NCBI GenBank assembly: GCA_900548135.1
Contig: URJC01000002.1
Span: forward strand, 1-31,285
Length of the DNA: 31,285 nucleotides
From: an uncultured Odoribacter sp.
Lineage (GTDB): Bacteria > Bacteroidota > Bacteroidia > Bacteroidales > Marinifilaceae
Direction of reading: 5' to 3'
Below the pieces are notes generated by a model. That model was not told where the DNA came from. It made no database searches and was given only the letters and a program-made list of their open reading frames with translations. A program made the position numbers and the translations under genes. This document shows, one piece after another, positions 24,661 through 31,285 of this stretch (position 1 is its first letter; the number at the start of each line of letters is the position of its first letter).

Positions 24661-27106
24661 CTAACGGATTTCAGCACCCAGCATGTGCCGATAGGACCCT
24701 ATCAGTTTATTCATAATCTTGTCGATTTGTTTGTCGGTGAGGGTTTTTTCTTCATCCTGGAGGGTGAAACTCACTGCGTATGATTTTTTATCGGCCCCTA
24801 ACTTTTCCCCTTCATAGACATCGAACAAATTGACAGATTTGAGTAAGTTCTTTTCCGTTCGCATTGCAAGTTCGCGTACCTCTTTAAAACTGACTTTTTT
24901 ATCCAATAACAATGACAGATCACGTTTTACAGCCGGGAATTTGGGCATAGGAGTAAAGGTGATCGTATGGTTTTTTATAGCTTTCAGGATATTGTCCCAA
25001 GAAAATTCTGCGTAATAAACCTCCTGTTCAATATCTGTTGTTTTCAAAATTTTATGAGCCAGCATTCCGATGGTTACGATGTGTTTGCCGTTTTGGGTAT
25101 AAGTAAGCCCTTCGCGGTAAATATCTTCACTACAGGTATCAATATTCAGATTGGTTACTTTAAAACCCAAGCGGTTTAAAACCATTTCTGCATAGCATTT
25201 GAGATTGAAAAAGTCAGTTTTCTGTTCTTGCTATTCCAGGAAACCAGGGATTTATTTCCAGTGATGAATAAAGCCAATTTGTCTTTCTCCTGATATTGTT
25301 TCAGATGATTATCTCCCTCTTTCCGATGGAAAGTATAGGCTTTGCCAAATTCAAATAATCGCAGGTTACTGTTTTTCCGGTTGATATTATAAGCAATGGT
25401 TTCCAATCCTCCGAATAGCAGGCTTTGACGCATAGCATTCAGGTCTGCACTTAGCGGATTGAACAGCATGACTGTATTTTCCGGTTTATACGTTTCTGAA
25501 TTTTCAAAATAAGAGGCTTTTGTCAGCGAGTTATTCATGATTTCATTAAAACCATTGGCAGCTAATAGATCTGCGATTTTATTTTTTAATTGAAAATCAT
25601 CCGGTTTCTCAGAATAACTAAGTGTAGAATTTACCTTTGCCGGTACTTCAATATTATTGAATCCGTAAATACGCAGGATATCTTCGATCACATCAGCTTC
25701 ACGACGAACATCCACCCGGTAAGGTGGAATGTGCAACAACAGACTTTCTGCATTTTCACGTACAATTTTTATCTCCAACGAACAGAGGATTTTTTTGATT
25801 GTGTCGTGACCGATGGCTTTTCCAATCAGACGATCGATGTTACTGTATTTTACTTCAACCTCAAAGTCGTCCACCGGATCCGGATATATGTCGATGATTT
25901 CGGAAGTGATTTGGCCTCCACCCAGTTCTTTGATCAAAAGGGCAGCCCTTTTCAGTGCATAAATCACAATATTGGGATCGGTACCTCTTTCGAAACGGAA
26001 AGAAGCATCGGTATTCAGGCCATGACGCCGGGCTGTTTTGCGGACAAAGACAGGATCAAAGCAAGCACTTTCAAGGAAAACATTGGTTGTGTTTTCAGTG
26101 ATTCCGCTTTCCAGACCTCCGAATACTCCGGCAATACACATCGGTTCTTTTGTGTTGCACACCATCAGGTCGTTTTCGTTTAATTCACGTTCTACTCCGT
26201 CGAGAGTAGTGAATTTGGTTCCGGTCGGAAAACTACGGATAATAACTTGATTCCCTTTGATTTTATCTTTATCAAAAGAATGGAGGGGTTGGCCTGATTC
26301 AAATAAAATGAAATTAGTAACATCCACTACATTATTAATGGGATGCAAGCCAATCGCCTTTAGTTTGGTTTGCAACCATTCGGGAGATTCCTGCACTTTT
26401 ACCCCTTCTATGCATACTCCTGCATACCGCAGCAAGCTTCAGGACGTTGTACTTCAATGGAAATACCGGCTGTGTTGCGATCCACCTGAAAAGCTTCCAC
26501 TGACGGTAAGGTATAATGAATGTCCTGTTGTTGTTGCAGGTAAGCTGCTAAGTCCCGGGCAACTCCCAAGTGGGAGGCTCCGTCTGCGCGGTTGGGCGTA
26601 ATATCTACTTCAATGGTGTAATCGGTTGTGATATGATAATACTCCGAAGCAGGCATACCTACGCGGGCGTCAGCAGGCAGAACGATGATGCCGCTATGAT
26701 CATGGCCGATACCAATTTCATCTTCAGCACAGATCATACCTTCGGATTCCTGTCCCCGGATTTTGGATTTTTTAATGACAAACTCTTTATCTCCGTCATA
26801 GAGAACCGTGCCAATAGTTGCTACAACTACTTTCTGACCTGCAGCTATGTTAGGGGCACCACATACAATAGGAGTAAGGCGTCCGTCTCCCAAGTCAACA
26901 GTGGTTATATGCAAATGATCCGAATCGGGATGGGCTTCACACGTTTTTACTTCTCCGATCACCAACCCTTTTAGTCCGCCCCGAATAGATTCGAATTTTT
27001 CGTAACCTCCAACTTCCAGGCCTATGCTGGTCAGGATTTCACAGATCTTTTCAATTTCCAGATCCGTTTTTAAATAGTCTTTCAGCCAATTTAAAGATAT
27101 ATTCAT
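24661..27106 (-). CDS. pheT: Phenylalanyl-tRNA synthetase beta subunit, frame interrupted twice
   Basis: Essential charging enzyme subunit. The whole family length is present (about 815-820 residues) in three segments. 27106-26408 holds the tRNA-binding OB domain (KTCEAHPDSDHLHITTVDLG) and the start of B3/B4. 26435-25176 holds the rest of B3/B4, B5 and the core (RYAGVCIEGVKV, PINNVVDVTNFILFE). 25185-24661 holds the C-terminal FDX-ACB domain (PKFPAVKRDLSLLLDKK). At junction 1 (~26430-26436) RPEAC is separated from RYAGV by one missing base. At junction 2 (T run 25218-25221) NRK must be followed by TDFFNLKCYAE, needing a fifth A in the coding strand. Each is repaired by one inserted base, so the gene is either a sequencing artefact or very recently broken. 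It lies 36 bp after nadA. Confidence 0.9.
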
Positions 27107-27142
27107 AGCGATATAATTTACCGTTTAGCAGGTGTGTATTTC

Positions 27143-28069
27143 TTATTTTATTTTCAGCATTTTCTCAATGGGAGCCCAGGCTCTTTCCCGAATATCTTCC
27201 GGTATTTGAACCTGAAATTGTTCTTTTTCGAGTGCTTCCAGTACATTTACAAGCGTGACTTTTTTCATCTGTCCACAAATTGTTGTGGGATGAACCGGGA
27301 TAAATTCTTTTGTCGGATTGTCTTTCTGTAATTTGTGTATTGTTTCAATTTCAGTTGCAATTACAAATTGTTGTTTGGGGGAACTGGCAGCGTGTTTAAT
27401 CATTCCGGCTGTAGAGTACATATATGCCTGTGGCATATTTAAAATACGGTCATCCTGTGAACAATTGGATTCCGGATGAATAAGAATATCAGCTTCTGGA
27501 TATGTCTTGCTTTTTTCCAGGATCATATCAGCTGTGATACGTTCGTGTACACAACAATCCCCGTTCCAGAGCTCCATTTGACGGCCGGTTACTTTCATGA
27601 TCCAGCCTCCCAGGTTTTTGTCAGGGACAAAAAGTATTTTTTTATCTGCAGGGATACTCTGGACTACTTTTAAAGCATTAGCTGAAGTACAGCAGATATC
27701 TGTCCATGCTTTCACTTCAGCAGTAGTATTTACATAACTGACAACAATACCATCCGGATTTTTCTTTTTCCATTCCCTTAAATCATACCCTGTGATACTT
27801 TCTGCTAAGGAACAACCTGCCTGTTTGGCCGGAATCAACACTTTTTTCTTTGGAGAAATAATGGCTGCAGTCTCGGCCATGAAATGGACGCCACAAAAAA
27901 CGATAATATCGGCATCGGTTTTGCCGGCTTCTTGCGATAATCCCAGTGAATCACCCAGATAATCAGCAATATCCTGTACTTCCGGACGAGTATAGTAATG
28001 AGCCAGAATAACGGCATTCTTTTCTTTTTTCAGTTGCTGTATCCTGTCAATGATTTCTGTATTCGTCAT
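27143..28069 (-). CDS. nadA: Quinolinate synthase A
   Basis: Cytosolic [4Fe-4S] enzyme condensing iminoaspartate with dihydroxyacetone phosphate to quinolinate. The start MTNTEIIDRIQQLKKEKNAV is preferred; an upstream ATG at 28120 adds 17 hydrophobic residues not found in the family. Motifs are ILAHYYTRPEVQD, CGVHFMAETA (first cluster Cys), HPESNCSQDD and PTTICGQMKKVT (other Cys positions), with TSANA for substrate binding. Length 308 is normal. Third gene of the nadB-nadC-nadA operon. Confidence 0.96.
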   Translation of the reverse strand: MTNTEIIDRIQQLKKEKNAVILAHYYTRPEVQDIADYLGDSLGLSQEAGKTDADIIVFCGVHFMAETAAIISPKKKVLIPAKQAGCSLAESITGYDLREWKKKNPDGIVVSYVNTTAEVKAWTDICCTSANALKVVQSIPADKKILFVPDKNLGGWIMKVTGRQMELWNGDCCVHERITADMILEKSKTYPEADILIHPESNCSQDDRILNMPQAYMYSTAGMIKHAASSPKQQFVIATEIETIHKLQKDNPTKEFIPVHPTTICGQMKKVTLVNVLEALEKEQFQVQIPEDIRERAWAPIEKMLKIK

Positions 28070-28150
28070 AACTTTTTTATTTTCGGCTCCAAAGATAACA
28101 AAGAAAAAGGTAAAAACCATTTTTCATCTGTACATTAGCGGTTGATATGA

Positions 28151-28972
28151 TTAGCACATTTTGATATTCATGCTGATATCCAGAGCCGTCACGGAATGGG
28201 TCAAGGCCCCGACGCTGATAAAGTCAACTCCTGTTGCTGCCACTTCTTTTAAGCGGGAAGCTTCAGTTTTGGCTTGGCCCCGGATTATTTTTACTGCTTC
28301 TGCCATTTCATTGTTATTCATATTATCGAACATGATAATATCGGCTTTTACGGCAAGTGCTTCTCGTACTTCATCAAGATTGGTGGTTTCCACTTCAATC
28401 TTTATATTTGCAGGAACATTGGCTCTGACTGCTTTAACAGCCTGGGTAATACCTCCGGCTACTTTGATGTGATTATCTTTGATCATAGCCATGTCATAAA
28501 GTCCCATACGGTGATTGGTGGCTCCTCCATCCTTAACAGCCATTTTGTCCAGAACACGAAGTCCAGGGGCCGTTTTGCGGGTATCCAGCAATTGCGTACG
28601 TGTACCAGCTAATTCTTTTACATATTTGGCAGTCTCAGTGGCAATACCGGACATCCGTTGTAAAATGTTCAGAGAAAGGCGTTCTCCTAATAATAAGCAA
28701 CGATAACTGGCCTCTATACGCAAAATAATCTCTCCTTTTTTAACAGGATCTCCGTCTTTGACCAAAGGTTCCCAGGTAAAATCTTTTTCAAACCGTTCAT
28801 ATACCCGTTTGGCAATTTCAAGGCCTGAGATCACTCCGTCTGCCTTCATTTTCATTTCTGCCACTGCACGTGAATGGGCCGGTATAATGGAATTTGTCGT
28901 GACGTCTCCTGTTGCAATATCCTCTTCAATGGCGAGGTCAATGAGCTGGTCAATTAATTTGTCGTATTGCAT
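28151..28972 (-). CDS. nadC: Quinolinate phosphoribosyltransferase (carboxylating)
   Basis: Cytosolic enzyme converting quinolinate and PRPP to nicotinate mononucleotide, CO2 and pyrophosphate. Motifs include EEDIATGDVTTN at the N-terminus, LDTRKTAPGLRVLDKMAVKD with the conserved Arg/Lys residues, IKIEVETTNLDE, IMFDNM and VDFISVGALTHS at the barrel end. Length 273 is normal. The start codon is 2 bp after the nadB stop, so translation is probably coupled. nadA follows 81 bp downstream. Confidence 0.97.
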   Translation of the reverse strand: MQYDKLIDQLIDLAIEEDIATGDVTTNSIIPAHSRAVAEMKMKADGVISGLEIAKRVYERFEKDFTWEPLVKDGDPVKKGEIILRIEASYRCLLLGERLSLNILQRMSGIATETAKYVKELAGTRTQLLDTRKTAPGLRVLDKMAVKDGGATNHRMGLYDMAMIKDNHIKVAGGITQAVKAVRANVPANIKIEVETTNLDEVREALAVKADIIMFDNMNNNEMAEAVKIIRGQAKTEASRLKEVAATGVDFISVGALTHSVTALDISMNIKMC

Positions 28973-28974
28973 AG

Positions 28975-30543
28975 TTATTTTTTTGTATTAACTGGAATGG
29001 TTTGTATTTCTTTGTTTTTCTGTTGTACAATGTGATAAAGGTAACTGTTGTCTGAAACCGGAAAATCTTCCCGGTAATGACCTCCCCGGCTTTCTTTCCG
29101 ATAAAGGGCTGAACGGATAATCAACTGGGCAACTGTAATCAGGTTGTGGCTGATTTGTGAGTAGTACTCGTTTTCTTCTGCGGGTATTTCCGTATTCAGC
29201 AATTGGAGCTTGTCTAACCCTTCCTGCAAAAGTGCAGCATTCCGGATGATTCCGGCATGGACAGTCATGAGACGGGCTATATCTTTTTTGAGTTGAATAT
29301 AAACCGGGGCATAATGTTCGTTGCTGTGGAATCGGGGAAAGAATCGGGGTGAGGTCTCCGACCCGCGGTTTTGATGGGAAGCTTCGATAGCCCTTTTACC
29401 AAACACCAGACATTCTATCAGCGAGTTGGAAGCCAGCCGGTTGGCTCCCATAATACCGGAAGATGCCAATTCTCCGCAAATATACAACCGTTTGATATTG
29501 GTTTGTCCGTTTAAGTCGGTCCTGACGCCTCCGACCATGTAATGGGCTGCCGGTGCCACCGGAATCCGGTCGCACATATCGATACCCAATTCCCTGCATT
29601 TTTCGTAAATGTTCGGGAAACGTTTTTTCACCGTTTCCGGATTCAGGTGTTTGAGGGAGAGCCAGACAAAATCCTGGTTATATTTCCGCATTTGACTGTA
29701 AATGGATTGTGCAACAATGTCCCGGGGAGCCAGTTCGGCCAGTTCGTGTATGGCTGGCATAAAACGTTCTCCATTTTGATTGATGAGATGGGCTCCTTCT
29801 CCACGGACTGCTTCGCTGATTAAAAAAGCTTCTTCCGAATCGGTACAAATGGCAGAAGGATGGAATTGGATAAATTCCATATCTGCGATTTCGCAACCTG
29901 CATTATAGGCCAGTGCCAGACCGTCGCCAATGGTTGTGTGTGGATTGGTCGTACGTTTGTAGATTGCGGAAGTTCCCCCCAACGTGAGGAAAGTATTGGG
30001 AGCTGTAAATAATTCCTCTGATTGGGTGACCAGATTCCAGGCCCGGACGCCGTAGCATTGATTATTTTCCTGAAGTATACCTATTACACAATGGTTTTCA
30101 AAAATATCAATTTTAGGATTATTGATCACTTTACTAATCATGAAACTGGTGACCATCCGGCCTGTTGCGTCGCCTCCTGCATGTAATATTCGTTTCCGGT
30201 GGTGTCCTCCTTCAAGTCCAAGGGCCAGACTTCCGTCTTCCATGTCGAAGTGCATACCGGCTCCGATCAGTTCACGGATTCTTTGAGGCCCTTCGTTAAC
30301 CAGGATATCTACAGCCGGATAATCGCATAAGCCACGCCCGGCAATAATCGTATCGTCAAAATGAAGGGACGGTGCATCGTCTTCATCCGTAACAGCTGCA
30401 ATCCCTCCCTGAGCAAAGTAGGAGTTACTTTCTGTAATACCTGATTTGGTCAACAGGGCAACTCTTCCATAAGCAGCTGCATGGTAAGCTGTATAAAGGC
30501 CTGCCAGTCCGCTTCCTGCAATAATATAATCGTAATGACGCAT
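28975..30543 (-). CDS. nadB: L-aspartate oxidase
   Basis: FAD enzyme oxidising L-aspartate to iminoaspartate, the first step of de novo NAD synthesis. The N-terminal Rossmann motif GSGLAGLYTAYHAAAYGRVA, SYFAQGGIAAV, HLINQNGERFMP and GGVRTDLNGQT are succinate dehydrogenase/fumarate reductase flavoprotein-type signatures, and ESRGGHYREDFP near the C-terminus is specific to the oxidase. Length 522 is normal. First gene of nadB-nadC-nadA. Confidence 0.97.
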   Translation of the reverse strand: MRHYDYIIAGSGLAGLYTAYHAAAYGRVALLTKSGITESNSYFAQGGIAAVTDEDDAPSLHFDDTIIAGRGLCDYPAVDILVNEGPQRIRELIGAGMHFDMEDGSLALGLEGGHHRKRILHAGGDATGRMVTSFMISKVINNPKIDIFENHCVIGILQENNQCYGVRAWNLVTQSEELFTAPNTFLTLGGTSAIYKRTTNPHTTIGDGLALAYNAGCEIADMEFIQFHPSAICTDSEEAFLISEAVRGEGAHLINQNGERFMPAIHELAELAPRDIVAQSIYSQMRKYNQDFVWLSLKHLNPETVKKRFPNIYEKCRELGIDMCDRIPVAPAAHYMVGGVRTDLNGQTNIKRLYICGELASSGIMGANRLASNSLIECLVFGKRAIEASHQNRGSETSPRFFPRFHSNEHYAPVYIQLKKDIARLMTVHAGIIRNAALLQEGLDKLQLLNTEIPAEENEYYSQISHNLITVAQLIIRSALYRKESRGGHYREDFPVSDNSYLYHIVQQKNKEIQTIPVNTKK

Positions 30544-30565
30544 TTTTTTAGCATGTAAATTAGTG

Positions 30566-30573
30566 CGAAAGTA
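30566..30573 (-). promoter_or_regulatory. Candidate -7 box for nadBCA
   Basis: Minus strand TACTTTCG differs from TAnnTTTG at one base and lies 23 bp upstream of the nadB ATG. No convincing -33 box was seen. Confidence 0.35.
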
Positions 30574-30947
30574 CCATTTTTTTGTAAAAAGGGGATTACT
30601 TTGAGAATTTTTTTAAGAATGGAAAGAAAAAAGATTGGTAAATAATTGGACAATCATATCTGATATAAGTTGTTTTCCATGTTGGAAAATGAATAAAAGA
30701 TGAGAAATGTACTGCATTTTGCAGTAACAGTTTCTGTTTTGAGCTAAAAAATTGCCCGGCTGAATCTGGTAGATAGCTTGAGGAGTGGATGGCAGGTGAA
30801 ATAAGTAACATCGGAAATGAGGATACAGTTTGACATGGAAAATTTTGTGAAGTATACGGAAAAGCAGAAAAAAGTGATTATAGAGGTCCTGAAAAGTAAG
30901 TGATGTGAATTTTCAGTCTATATTTCTGCTTTTCCATTATTTTATAG

Positions 30948-30955
30948 TATTTTTG
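30948..30955 (+). promoter_or_regulatory. -7 box of the prolyl isomerase gene
   Basis: TATTTTTG matches TAnnTTTG exactly, 27 bp upstream of the ATG at 30982. A TTCTG at 30924-30928 is a loose -33 candidate. Confidence 0.5.
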
Positions 30956-30981
30956 CGCGTAAACCAATTAAAAACATAAGA

Positions 30982-31285
30982 ATGATAACAAAAAATAAGT
31001 TCGTCACTGTAAGTTATGAGTTGAGAACAGATAAGGATGGAGAATTATTGGAAACTGCAGGTGCTGACCGCCCCCTGGAGTTTATTTGCGGACAAGGACA
31101 AACTTTGGAGTATTTTGAAATGAATCTGCTGGATAAGAAGGAAGGTGATAAATTTGATTTTGAAATTCCGGCAGCTAATGCATACGGTGAAGTAAACGAG
31201 GATATGGTTGTTGATTTACCGAAGGATATATTTCAGGAAGTAGCTGCCGAAGATATGGTGGTGGGCAATGTGCTTCCCATGATGG
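30982..31285 (+). CDS. FKBP-type peptidyl-prolyl isomerase, SlyD-like (5' part only)
   Basis: Partial gene cut by the window end, 101 codons visible. The opening ITKNKFVTVSYELRTDKDGE is followed by the FKBP core with LEFICGQGQTLEYFEMNLLD, corresponding to the family's PLxFxxGxGxLIPGxExAL block, and AANAYGEVNEDMVVDLPKD, corresponding to AYGxxxxxxVxxxP. The IF (insert-in-flap) domain that gives SlyD-type proteins chaperone activity would follow DMVVDLPKDIF. Cytosolic folding helper. Promoter at 30948-30955. Confidence 0.9.
   Translation, partial: MITKNKFVTVSYELRTDKDGELLETAGADRPLEFICGQGQTLEYFEMNLLDKKEGDKFDFEIPAANAYGEVNEDMVVDLPKDIFQEVAAEDMVVGNVLPMM

Larger units (their letters stand above)
30544..30981. 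other. 438-bp intergenic region between nadB and the prolyl isomerase gene
   Basis: Divergent promoter region. It is A+T-rich, and no tRNA, riboswitch-like fold or repeat was recognised. A 28-codon open frame at 30817-30903 (MRIQFDMENFVKYTEKQKKV...) is possible but has no recognisable homology or promoter support. Confidence 0.5.

Noticed and set aside
25590..26183. A 197-codon open frame antisense to pheT
   Set aside because: It shadows conserved pheT domains and its translation shows no family motif.
30817..30903. A 28-codon small open frame upstream of the prolyl isomerase gene
   Set aside because: No promoter or homology support; too short to separate from chance. It is mentioned only in the intergenic entry.

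Overview
The window looks like chromosomal DNA of a gut-type Bacteroidales (Bacteroidota). Supporting signs are the -7 boxes matching the Bacteroides TAnnTTTG pattern, the absence of Shine-Dalgarno sequences, families largely confined to this phylum (DUF4831, DUF2795, DUF3857/transglutaminase pairs, lipoproteins with acidic residues just after the lipobox Cys), and the nadB-nadC-nadA order. The genus cannot be fixed from sequence alone; an Odoribacter/Butyricimonas/Parabacteroides-like organism is a guess.

Layout. 1-9.9 kb is core-type: tRNA-Gln(CTG), a Cache-HAMP-PP2C (RsbU-like) sensor phosphatase, a POT peptide transporter, and a rightward series with bifunctional NAD(P)HX repair enzyme, DUF4831 protein, ClC channel with CBS pair, CDF metal transporter and a small DUF2795 protein. 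10.1-11.9 kb is a small accessory patch: a decayed DUF1016/YhcG-type nuclease remnant and an unrecognised two-TM protein. 12.1-16.9 kb holds an EamA transporter and two tandem secreted DUF3857/transglutaminase-like proteins, the second of which has lost its catalytic residues.

17.1-24.4 kb is the most interesting part: a more G+C-rich segment that appears to be acquired. It starts with a broken tyrosine integrase whose truncated end runs into the 3' end of an AraC-type regulator gene. Divergent from araC are two transcription units. Unit 1 encodes a flavodoxin-fold lipoprotein, an exported carboxymuconolactone-decarboxylase-like protein, a cupin lipoprotein and an exported alpha/beta hydrolase with a Cys nucleophile. 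Unit 2 encodes a second flavodoxin-fold lipoprotein on a Pro/Glu/Asp-rich tether, an iron-containing alcohol dehydrogenase and a deleted cyclophilin-like gene. Three copies of a two-half-site operator (six TCNGTAAT half-sites, always 21 bp apart) lie upstream of the two units, and the promoter-proximal copies sit at exactly the same distance from a TAATTTTG -7 box. I read this as one AraC regulon for a largely extracytoplasmic redox/detoxification module; its substrate is unknown.

24.6-31.3 kb returns to core genes: pheT (full length in content but interrupted by two single-base losses), the complete aspartate-to-nicotinate-mononucleotide operon nadB-nadC-nadA, and the 5' part of a SlyD/FKBP-type prolyl isomerase cut by the window end. 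Four frameshifts in the window (two in pheT, one each in the integrase and DUF1016 remnants) can all be repaired by adding one base to a short run, so base-calling errors must be considered.
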